A DNA stretch of 6,616 nt from Chloroflexaceae bacterium (GTDB lineage Bacteria; Chloroflexota; Chloroflexia; Chloroflexales; Chloroflexaceae), in the NCBI GenBank assembly GCA_026417815.1, contig JAOACN010000032.1, forward strand, positions 1 through 6,616, given 5' to 3'. A program made the position numbers and the translations under genes. Below, piece after piece: positions 1 through 5,581 of this stretch (within the stretch, counting starts at the first letter, position 1; each line of letters begins with the position of its first letter). The notes beneath the pieces were generated by a model. That model was not told the DNA's origin and did not search any database. It worked only from the letters and a program-made list of their open reading frames with translations.

Positions 1-1482
1 CCACAGGTTGTAGGCCCGGTTGGTCACCTGCGGGAAGCGTCCAACCGATCCCGCCACGGTCTGGTACAGCCCCGGTCCTTCACCGAGCAGCACCAGCGGC
101 GTGCTGAGGGCGACGATCAGGCTGAGGGCGATCAATACGCCCTCGACGAAGCCGCGGGGGCCATAGCGCCGCAGGGTGGCCGCGTAGATCAGGGGCGCCA
201 GTACGATCGCCTGGGCCTTGATCAGCAGCCCCGTGGCCCAGGCCAGCCAGCTCCCGCGCCCCTGCCAGCGGTCGAGCCAGATGACCGCCGCCGCCATCGG
301 CAAGGTCAGCAGCACATCTACCTGGCCCCACCAGGCCACGTTGATCCACACCGGCGGCGCCACGGCGTAGAGCGCGCCGAACAGCGCCGCTCGTGCCACG
401 CCGCCGTGCCGGCGCGCCCAGCGATAGATCAGGCCCACGCTGAACAACAGCGCCACCAGGCTGGGCAGTTTGACGATGACGCGGGTGACCGCCGGCAGCG
501 GATCGTAGTACGTGCCGCCCAGGAGCGATACCAGTGGGCCGAGCAGCCAGAGCGTGGCCAGGTTGATGGGCAGGTAGTCGCACCCGTAGTACGAGAGATC
601 GGCGAAGCGGCCCTCCATCATAAAGCCCATCCAGCGCGCCGACAGCTCCAGATCTCCCACCGGGTCGGGCGCCGTGAGCCAGGGCAGGCAGCAGACCAGG
701 GCCAGCGCCAGCAACCCGCCAAGGGCCAGCGTATCCCGCCGGCTCCAGGCAAGCGGCGGCCAGATCGGTGGCGGAAGGGGCGGCCAGAAGCGCCCGATCA
801 GCAGGGCGCCGACGGCGCCGGTTCCGCCGAGTAAGAGCAGGTTGCCGAGGAGGGCGTAGCGCCAGGCCCCGGCGGCCTGCCAGGCGCAGGCGGCGATCTG
901 CAGGCCGAGCACCCCGGCGGCGGCCCACGGCGCGGAAAGCCCGGCGCGGCGCAGGAGCGCGTACCAGCTCACCGTGGCGAAGAAGAGCGCGGCAAAGAGA
1001 ACCGCTGGCGGGCGGTCCTGGCCGCCAACCAGCAGGCTCTGCACCACTACGCCTAGCTGGCGTCCCTTGATCTCAAAGGGCGGCGAACGCAAAATGAGGG
1101 TCAGCCGTTCCCCGGGGTGAGGGGGCAGCAACAAGTAGTACTTGCGCAGTCCCGGCTGCACGACAAAATGCTGTGACAGGCCGCGCGCGGCAAGTTCGAG
1201 GCGTGTTGGGCCATCAATCCCACTGGAGAGGCGCATGCGCAGGACCAGGCGCCCGCCGGGATTAGGTGGTTGCAGCACTCCTTCCCCCATGGTCCAGCGA
1301 AAGAAGCCCGGCCGATCGGCCAGGGTTTCAACCGCGTGCAACCCGGAGGTGGGCAGCATCGCAGGCAGGGCCGTGACATCGAAGGTGGCGCTGCGCTGGC
1401 CAGAATAGACCAGGCCGAGGCCGAAGAAGGCGGTCGTCAGAACGAGGATCAGGGCAATCAGGTCGGCGACAATTCTACGCAT
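1..1482 (-). CDS. polytopic GT-C type glycosyltransferase, 3'-truncated by the window edge
   Basis: The frame stays open for 494 codons from the ATG at 1482 to the left edge, with no stop, so the C-terminus is missing. Residues 6-26 form a membrane helix, followed by a beta-rich, probably extracytoplasmic stretch (about 30-155, with FRWT at 61-64). From about 160 the chain is a run of hydrophobic helices. A DLELSARW segment (277-284) lies in the loop after a helix. YYGCDYLP (298-305), WWGQVD (384-389) and IKAQAIVLAP (421-430) resemble the Asp-bearing loop, the WGQxD signature and the K-x-Q-A helix start of GT39/GT87-like enzymes. Such enzymes move sugars from polyprenyl-phosphate donors on the outer face of the membrane. 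Donor and acceptor cannot be told from this sequence. An in-frame ATG at 1494 overlaps the predicted -10 box, so 1482 is preferred. The family class is fairly sure; the exact family is not. Confidence 0.85.
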   Translation of the reverse strand, partial: MRRIVADLIALILVLTTAFFGLGLVYSGQRSATFDVTALPAMLPTSGLHAVETLADRPGFFRWTMGEGVLQPPNPGGRLVLRMRLSSGIDGPTRLELAARGLSQHFVVQPGLRKYYLLLPPHPGERLTLILRSPPFEIKGRQLGVVVQSLLVGGQDRPPAVLFAALFFATVSWYALLRRAGLSAPWAAAGVLGLQIAACAWQAAGAWRYALLGNLLLLGGTGAVGALLIGRFWPPLPPPIWPPLAWSRRDTLALGGLLALALVCCLPWLTAPDPVGDLELSARWMGFMMEGRFADLSYYGCDYLPINLATLWLLGPLVSLLGGTYYDPLPAVTRVIVKLPSLVALLFSVGLIYRWARRHGGVARAALFGALYAVAPPVWINVAWWGQVDVLLTLPMAAAVIWLDRWQGRGSWLAWATGLLIKAQAIVLAPLIYAATLRRYGPRGFVEGVLIALSLIVALSTPLVLLGEGPGLYQTVAGSVGRFPQVTNRAYNLW

Positions 1483-1492
1483 AGCGCCGGCC

Positions 1493-1501
1493 ATTATACC
1501 A
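1493..1501 (-). promoter_or_regulatory. extended -10 promoter for the GT-C gene, probably giving a leaderless mRNA
   Basis: On the minus strand the bases read TGGTATAAT: a perfect -10 hexamer (1493-1498) with the TGn extension. The ATG at 1482 lies ten bases further on, so a start 6-8 bases downstream would give a transcript with almost no leader. No Shine-Dalgarno sequence precedes that ATG, which fits leaderless translation. The -35 region (about 1516-1521, TTCGCC) is poor. Function is inferred from sequence only. Confidence 0.6.
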
Positions 1502-1507
1502 GTTCAT

Positions 1508-1541
1508 GCCGGAGGGGCGAAATCTCTCTTGCCCCTCCGGC
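1508..1541. repeat. perfect 11-base inverted repeat just upstream of the GT-C -10 box
   Basis: GCCGGAGGGGC (1508-1518) and its exact reverse complement (1531-1541) flank a 12-base loop. In the direction of the GT-C gene, the second arm lies across the spacer between the -10 box and where a -35 box would fall. It could be an operator, a terminator-like stem without a U tract for the preceding decarboxylase gene, or part of a dispersed repeat. The structure is certain; the role is unknown. Confidence 0.7.
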
Positions 1542-1578
1542 CAGGGCTGCTGCAACGTCCGCCTCCGGCGGGGGGATT

Positions 1579-1597
1579 GGGGCGGCGTAGCCGCCCC
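1579..1597. repeat. GC hairpin, 8-base stem
   Basis: GGGGCGGC (1579-1586) pairs perfectly with GCCGCCCC (1590-1597) around the loop GTA. No T run follows on the minus strand, the direction of local transcription, so it is not a standard intrinsic terminator. It may still slow or stop transcripts leaving the decarboxylase gene. Confidence 0.6.
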
Positions 1598-1607
1598 CGG
1601 ATGGTTG

Positions 1608-1628
1608 TTTTTCGTTGCCAACGAAAAA
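1608..1628. repeat. AT-ended palindrome TTTTTCGTTG / CAACGAAAAA
   Basis: Two perfect 10-base arms surround a single base (1618), so the element reads almost the same on both strands. The inner pairs must open to form a loop of three or more bases. On either strand the stem starts with T's and ends with A's, so it lacks the U tail of an intrinsic terminator. It lies 112 bases after the decarboxylase stop and could be a binding site or a transcript 3'-end stem. Role unknown. Confidence 0.6.
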
Positions 1629-1739
1629 CCTGGAGGTTGAGGCTGTTACCAAAACCTCATACCAATTCCTGTTGAACACGCTGCACGCACATTATCGCCA
1701 GGCCCCATTCGGAAGCCACATACGCCATCCAAAATCCCA

Positions 1740-3326
1740 TTAATCCCCCACCGCGACGACGCGGGCCATCCGCGGCTGCCGCGGATAGCCGCGCCGGCGC
1801 AGGTTGCCCGCCGGGCGCATGGCCAGCGGCGCGACCCGCGGCGGGCGGGCGGCCACGGCGGCCGGCGCTGGCTCCGCCAGCGACGTGAGGTTTGGCTGGT
1901 AGCCCAGCAGCCTGGCGATCGTCGCCTGATCCTGCTGGGGCACGTAGCGTGAGACGAGCCGGCCCTCGCGCTCCGTAACGATGATCCGCGCCGGTTCGGG
2001 GCTGAGGCAGTGGTGCGCCCCGCCGCGCCCCGAGATCATCTGCTGGTAGGCGCCCACGCCAAAAATTGCCAGCACCAGGCCCGCGCCGGTGTCGGGCAAC
2101 ATCAGCGGCGCGCGGTCGGGGCGGGGGTAGACATCGTCGCTGTCGCAGGTGCGGCGTCCCCCCAGGCGCACCGGGCGCGCCGGGCGCTCCCAGTCGCTCA
2201 ACGGCAGAATCACGAACTCCTGTCCCTCAACCAGCAGCGAGTCTGGCAGGGTGACCATCAGGCTGCCGTTGACCAGGTACCAGTCGGGCGCGCCCGGCTG
2301 GCCCCGCTTCACCGCGCCGACCTCGAGCAGCACGACACTGTGGGTCGCCACCGTGTAGCGTCCGAACTCGCCGATCAGATCCGGCATTGGCACACCATGG
2401 ACGGCGCAGGTATCGCGAATGGCGACCATCAACCGGGTCAGAAAGCCCTCGTAATCGAAGCTGAACCCCAGACGGTAGCCCGATGTCGGCATCCCGCCGC
2501 CGAAGTTGAAGTAGCGCAGCGTGGGGGTGACGCGCCGCAGACGCGCGTAGTTCTCGACCGACTCGCGCAGGGTTGCCAGGAAGTGGGCCTCGTCTTCCAC
2601 CTGGCTGCCGATCATGGCATGGTAGAGCACCAGTTGATGCCCACTGCCGGCGATGCGGGCGACGGCCCGCCCGATCTCGTCGGCGGTCAGGCCAAAACGA
2701 TCGTTGCCCGGATGGGTCCCGTCACGATTGCCCGCGGCGCGCTCGCGCACCCCGAATTGCAGCGGCGCCGGCGTGTCAAGTAGCGCCTCCAGTTCCTCCA
2801 GATCATCGAGCACCGGGATCACGTTCGCGCAGCCGTCCAGGCGCAGGTCGCGGATCGCGTCGAGATACCCTCCTTCCTTCGAACCGTTGCAGCAGATCAG
2901 CCGGTCGTTGGGAAGCAACCCTTGCCGAAACAGGCCACGGGCGATCACCACATCAGCCGCGGCGGACGTCTCGTAGTGCGCGCCGGCTTGCAGCGCCGTT
3001 TGCACCGCCTCGGCGGCGAAGTTGGCCTTGGTGGCGTAGGCGTACAGAAAGCGCCCCGCATACTCGGCTTGCTGCCGCGCCCGTTCGGCCCAGTTTCGCA
3101 TCCGGACGATCTGGGTGCTGATCTGCGGGGTGTACACGACCTCCAGGGGAGCGCCGTGGCTCCGCGCCAACTCGGACAGGTTCAACCGTCCGCCCAGCAT
3201 CAATGCGCCATGCTCGCGGCTCAAAAAGTCGGTCAGTTGGCCCTCACCCGTAAAACCGAAGTGGTCCCGCATGTAGTCGGCGTAGGTTTGCTGCTTCACT
3301 TTATATCGATCCCTCCCAGGTATCAT
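1740..3326 (-). CDS. fold-type III PLP-dependent decarboxylase (ornithine/arginine/diaminopimelate decarboxylase group)
   Basis: The protein has 528 residues from the ATG at 3326. K100 in YATKAN (97-102) should bind pyridoxal phosphate. Further marks are FGGGMP (275-280), the glycine loop of the alpha/beta barrel; IGEFGRYTVA (318-327), at the place of the usual ExGR phosphate-binding motif; CDSDDVY (394-400), with the conserved catalytic cysteine; and GVGAYQQM (423-430), with the substrate-side tyrosine. Family members decarboxylate basic amino acids in polyamine or lysine synthesis; the substrate here is not certain. The tail after about 485 is rich in Ala, Pro and Arg and looks disordered. 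The ATG has GGAAG five bases upstream. A GTG at 3299 with a strong GGGAGGG, about 12 bases away, is the alternative start (519 residues). The frame is open back to 3638, but that part translates a noncoding repeat and is excluded. Confidence 0.88.
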   Translation of the reverse strand: MIPGRDRYKVKQQTYADYMRDHFGFTGEGQLTDFLSREHGALMLGGRLNLSELARSHGAPLEVVYTPQISTQIVRMRNWAERARQQAEYAGRFLYAYATKANFAAEAVQTALQAGAHYETSAAADVVIARGLFRQGLLPNDRLICCNGSKEGGYLDAIRDLRLDGCANVIPVLDDLEELEALLDTPAPLQFGVRERAAGNRDGTHPGNDRFGLTADEIGRAVARIAGSGHQLVLYHAMIGSQVEDEAHFLATLRESVENYARLRRVTPTLRYFNFGGGMPTSGYRLGFSFDYEGFLTRLMVAIRDTCAVHGVPMPDLIGEFGRYTVATHSVVLLEVGAVKRGQPGAPDWYLVNGSLMVTLPDSLLVEGQEFVILPLSDWERPARPVRLGGRRTCDSDDVYPRPDRAPLMLPDTGAGLVLAIFGVGAYQQMISGRGGAHHCLSPEPARIIVTEREGRLVSRYVPQQDQATIARLLGYQPNLTSLAEPAPAAVAARPPRVAPLAMRPAGNLRRRGYPRQPRMARVVAVGD

Positions 3327-3335
3327 GCAATCTTC

Positions 3336-3557
3336 CAGGGAAACCTGATTTCCCTGAACCCTTCCAGGCCGTCCGGCGGGGGCGTGGGGAATCCTCTTTG
3401 CCCCACTCTCCGCCAACCGACCCCCGGGCGCCGGAGGCTCCCGCGGGCAGGGGCACGGGGAAAGCCGGTTTCCCCGATCCTTTCCAGGCCGTCCGGCGGC
3501 TGCGTAGGGAAACGGGGTTTCCCCACCCTCCTCCAACCGGCCCCGGGGCGCCGGAGG
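3336..3557. repeat. two tandem copies of a structured GC-rich element, period 120 bases
   Basis: Copy A (3336-3437) and copy B (3456-3557) line up at a constant offset of 120 bases with about 80% identity (78 of 97 bases by eye over 3341-3437). Both contain the segment TTCCAGGCCGTCCGGCGG (from 3362 and 3482) and end in GCGCCGGAGG. Each starts with an 8-base hairpin: CAGGGAAA/TTTCCCTG in A and CGGGGAAA/TTTCCCCG in B, so one pair changed from A-T to G-C with pairing kept. A second hairpin sits at 3384-3406 in A and 3504-3526 in B. In the decarboxylase mRNA the first hairpin of copy A ends at the GGAAG of the ribosome binding site. The period is a multiple of three, so frames stay open through it by chance; I do not regard it as coding. 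Confidence 0.85.
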
Positions 3558-3708
3558 TTCCGACATCCGACGACGGTGATCGAACCGCACGGTCAGATCA
3601 CCGCCCTGAGGGGCGGCATCACGCTCTCTAGCGCGCACGGAATCAAACCGTGAGGTGCATCCTCACAGTCCGACTGGAACAGGCGGTGGTGCGCTGCGCT
3701 GGGGGATC
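3558..3708. other. leader stretch between terminator and repeats, small hairpins, no gene
   Basis: I see no gene here. The DNA contains several short stems: CCGCCC/GGGCGG around 3601-3616, CACGG/CCGTG (3636-3652) with a 7-base loop that resembles a tRNA T arm, GTGAGG/CCTCAC (3650-3666), and CAGTC/GACTG (3666-3676). No promoter for the decarboxylase gene stands out between the terminator and its start. Confidence 0.5.
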
Positions 3709-3736
3709 AAAAAAGCCCTTGCCTCGGCAAGGGCTT
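3709..3736 (-). terminator. intrinsic (Rho-independent) terminator, minus strand
   Basis: On the minus strand AAGCCCTTGCC (3736-3726) is followed by GA and the exact complement GGCAAGGGCTT (3723-3713), which runs into six T's (3714-3709). A long GC-rich stem plus a U tract is the textbook form. The plus strand has no T run on the other side, so it acts only toward lower coordinates. It would end transcripts from the promoter at 4072-4100 and any read-through from the glycosylphosphotransferase gene. It would also cut the decarboxylase gene off from them unless it is overcome. Confidence 0.9.
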
Positions 3737-3816
3737 GCGGGGAACCAGAGAGGAACGACGCGCGAGGCGTCGCTATCCAGAGGCAGGCGTATCAGACGCC
3801 TGCCCGGCCGCAAGCC
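3732..3816 (-). promoter_or_regulatory. possible antiterminator: three-way junction competing with the terminator
   Basis: On the minus strand GGCTTGCGG (3816-3808) is the exact complement of CCGCAAGCC (3740-3732). This pairing would close a three-way junction holding the hairpins 3804-3782 (GGCAGGCGT/ACGCCTGCC) and 3772-3756 (CGACGC/GCGTCG). Its 3' strand takes up bases 3736-3732, which are the first five bases of the terminator stem. The two folds therefore compete at the base of the terminator, as in riboswitches and attenuators. No ligand-binding motif is recognised. Confidence 0.4.
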
Positions 3817-4071
3817 GCATGGCGATGCAGTTCGCAGTGCGCAGCGCAAGTGCGCGCAGTTGTTGGCAGACGTCCATACAACCTCACAAAAGCCCGCCCG
3901 GCGCCATCAGAAAGAAAGGGGGTCAACAGCGACCGCCGTGATGACGACATCCGTTTCGTGTTCGGTGTTGCGTGTTGCGCTGTGCCGGGTGCCTTCCCGG
4001 AACGCGAAACCCGTCACCAAAACGTAACGGGGGGCGCGAGTACTGTGACTGATTGGCTCAGCCAAGGGTGC

Positions 4072-4100
4072 ATTATACACCCCAGGTTCGCAAGCGTCAA
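4072..4100 (-). promoter_or_regulatory. near-consensus sigma-70 promoter, minus strand
   Basis: The minus strand reads TTGACG (4100-4095), a 17-base spacer, then TATAAT (4077-4072). This gives five of six and six of six matches at ideal spacing. The -35 box contains the TGA stop codon (4099-4097) of the glycosylphosphotransferase gene. The predicted transcript start is about 4065. It is the best promoter in the window, yet no gene starts within 700 bases downstream. Confidence 0.75.
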
Positions 4101-5581
4101 TATGCGTTTTCTTGCTTTCCGGTGAGAAAATTGACAACCGTTCGCAGAATGATCTTGATGTCGAACAGCAACGACCAGTTCTCAATATAGTACAGATCGT
4201 AGCGCGTGCGTTCCTCGATGCTGGTGTCGCCGCGCAGCCCGTTGACCTGGGCCCAGCCGGTGAGGCCGGCTTTCTCTTTGTGGCGGCGCATGTAACGGGG
4301 GATCTGCTGGCTGAACTGCTCGACCCAGCGCGGTTGTTCGGGGCGCGGGCCGACGATGCTCATCTCGCCCAGCAGCACGTTGATCAACTGGGGCAATTCA
4401 TCGAGACTGGTGCGGCGCAAGAAGCGCCCCACCCGCGTGACGCGGGGATCGTTGGGGGTGGTCCAGGCGCCGAGTTGCTCGGCGTCCACACGCATGGTGC
4501 GAAACTTGATCATCCAGAAGGGCCGCTGGTCCATCCCCACCCGTTCCTGCAGGAAGAATACCGGTCCCGGCGACTCCATTCGGATGGCCAGGGCGATCAG
4601 CAGCAGCACCGGCGCGCCGAGCAGCAATACGGTGGTGGCTACCACGACGTCCAGGGCCCGTTTGAGGGCCCGGTTCCAGGGGTTGTCGAGCGCCGCGTTC
4701 TTGACCGATACCAGCGGCAGGTCGCTCAGGTCGCCGATCGAAATATCATTGTTCGTGATCAGTTGGAAGGTGTCGGGATAGACCTTGATTTCGACCGATT
4801 CGTCGTCGGCGAGGCTGATGATCTCCAGCAGGTCCTGGGTGGAACGCCCTGAGAGGGCGATGATCACCTCGTCGGCCTGGGTGGCCCGCACCACCCGCCC
4901 GAGCTGGCTGGTGCGTCCGAGGACGGGCAGGCCCTCGACTTCGCTGCCGACCGGCGCCGTGTCGCTCACGAAGCCCTGCACGCGGTACCCCAGGGCCGGG
5001 CGGCGGCGAATGGTGCGCCAGACGAGTTGCCCTGGCTCGCGGGCCCCGACCAGCACCACCCGGCGGGTGTCGATGCCGTGGCGTCGCAGCCAGTACACCA
5101 CGCCGCGATGCAGGCCGCGGAGCAGCACCGCCGCGCCAATGGCGAACGCCCAGCTCCACACCAGCACGTCGCGGCTGATGGGCAGATCCTGCCCGCCCAG
5201 TTGCGGGAGCAGAGTGTTGATCACGATCCCCGCCACGGCCACCAGCGACACCGCCGTAACCACTTTGAAGGCCTCGTCAACCCGCGAGGCGCCCCGGCGC
5301 ATCTCGTAGAGGCCATTGGCGGCGAAGATGCCCAGCGCGGTCAGGTTGAAGAGCAAGGCGAAACGCACGACCTCCATGGGGTTAGAAGGCAGCCGATCGC
5401 CAGCGGCCTCGATCGTCGAGCGAAAATAGAGGAACACGCCCACGACCGCGCCGTTGAGCGCCAGCAGGTCGCAGAGCATCAGCCCGAGGCGCAGTAACGC
5501 GCGCCAGGTGCGGGGCCGCAGGGCCGGGCGAGCCCTAACTGACCCGGCGCGCCGCCGGGGGGAGGAGGAGATTACGGCCAA
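4097..5581 (-). CDS. undecaprenyl-phosphate sugar phosphotransferase (polyprenyl glycosylphosphotransferase, WbaP/WcaJ-like)
   Basis: The 494-residue membrane protein transfers a sugar-1-phosphate from a nucleotide sugar to undecaprenyl phosphate, the first step of exopolysaccharide, O-antigen or glycoprotein sugar assembly. Four hydrophobic helices lie at about 28-53, 74-92, 105-124 and 139-157. A Rossmann-like domain follows (about 172-275, VVLVGA at 175-180), then a membrane segment (311-333) and the catalytic Bac_transf domain (304-488). The last contains SPGPVFFLQERVG (337-349), KFRTM (359-363), SLDELPQ with the Asp-Glu pair D394/E395, GPRPE (411-415) and GLTGWAQVNG (439-448). Length is typical for the family. 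The start is TTG at 5581, with AAGGAG about 10 bases upstream, inside the end of the GT2 gene (47-base overlap). The next ATG in frame (residue 35) would cut into the first helix. The coupling suggests one operon with the GT2 gene. Which sugar is used cannot be told. Confidence 0.93.
   Translation of the reverse strand: MAVISSSPRRRAGSVRARPALRPRTWRALLRLGLMLCDLLALNGAVVGVFLYFRSTIEAAGDRLPSNPMEVVRFALLFNLTALGIFAANGLYEMRRGASRVDEAFKVVTAVSLVAVAGIVINTLLPQLGGQDLPISRDVLVWSWAFAIGAAVLLRGLHRGVVYWLRRHGIDTRRVVLVGAREPGQLVWRTIRRRPALGYRVQGFVSDTAPVGSEVEGLPVLGRTSQLGRVVRATQADEVIIALSGRSTQDLLEIISLADDESVEIKVYPDTFQLITNNDISIGDLSDLPLVSVKNAALDNPWNRALKRALDVVVATTVLLLGAPVLLLIALAIRMESPGPVFFLQERVGMDQRPFWMIKFRTMRVDAEQLGAWTTPNDPRVTRVGRFLRRTSLDELPQLINVLLGEMSIVGPRPEQPRWVEQFSQQIPRYMRRHKEKAGLTGWAQVNGLRGDTSIEERTRYDLYYIENWSLLFDIKIILRTVVNFLTGKQENAY

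Larger units (their letters stand above)
1502..1739. other. intergenic gap between decarboxylase stop and GT-C promoter, hairpin-rich, no gene
   Basis: I see no credible gene here. The right part (1660-1739) is ordinary sequence just after the decarboxylase stop. The middle holds a palindrome of low GC (1608-1628), a weak 6-base stem (1633-1638 with 1653-1658) and a GC hairpin (1579-1597). The left part holds an 11-base inverted repeat (1508-1541). The GC-rich half, 1504-1606, has the look of a dispersed intergenic repeat of Chloroflexia. A genome-wide search would be needed to show that. Confidence 0.6.
3709..4065 (-). ncRNA. candidate structured noncoding RNA or long decarboxylase leader, about 355 nt
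   Basis: A near-consensus promoter (4072-4100) and an intrinsic terminator (3709-3736) bracket about 350 bases with no convincing protein. In transcript order the stems are: TTGGC/GCCAA (4065-4053) at the 5' end; a long arm pairing 4019-4012 with 3946-3939 (8 pairs, one G-U), continued by 4010-4005 with 3958-3953 and capped by CCGGG/CCCGG (4000-3985); a hairpin at 3882-3859; a 9-base hairpin at 3804-3782; a 6-base hairpin at 3772-3756; then the terminator. I looked for the conserved blocks of RNase P RNA, tmRNA and SRP RNA and did not find them. A 34-codon frame (3877-3773) with a weak GAGG upstream lies inside and could be a leader peptide, but nothing else supports it. The region could also be the 3' untranslated end of the upstream operon. 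Confidence 0.45.

Noticed and set aside
80..928. Long frame of 282 codons on the minus strand rich in Arg, Ala and Gly
   Set aside because: It is another frame of the GT-C gene, whose own frame is open for 494 codons and encodes clear membrane helices and motifs.
2010..2783. Plus-strand frame of 257 codons opposite the decarboxylase
   Set aside because: It is an antisense shadow of a gene with clear catalytic motifs and shows the His/Arg/Gln-rich make-up typical of such shadows at high GC.
3336..3557. CRISPR array
   Set aside because: There are only two units, they are long and only about 80% identical, and no short identical repeats with unique spacers are present.
3327..3638. N-terminal extension of the decarboxylase by 104 codons
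   Set aside because: The frame is open only because the repeat period is 120 bases and the region is GC-rich; other frames on both strands are open too. The translation is repetitive and rich in Gly, Pro and Arg, and matches no part of the enzyme family.
3629..3701. tRNA-like segment on the minus strand
   Set aside because: A T-arm-like hairpin (CACGG/CCGTG, 7-base loop) and five possible acceptor pairs give the right length. But the loop has T in place of the conserved C, and neither a D arm with GG nor an anticodon arm with a 7-base loop can be drawn.
3773..3877. 34-codon frame beginning MDVCQQLRALALR on the minus strand
   Set aside because: It has only a weak GAGG before it, lies across stable hairpins and shows no recognisable protein features. 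It is kept only as a possible leader peptide in the discussion of the RNA.
3939..4019. SRP RNA helix 8, because of CCGGGAAGG in the loop region
   Set aside because: The flanking conserved bases of the SRP domain IV internal loops are missing, and the surrounding stem does not match.
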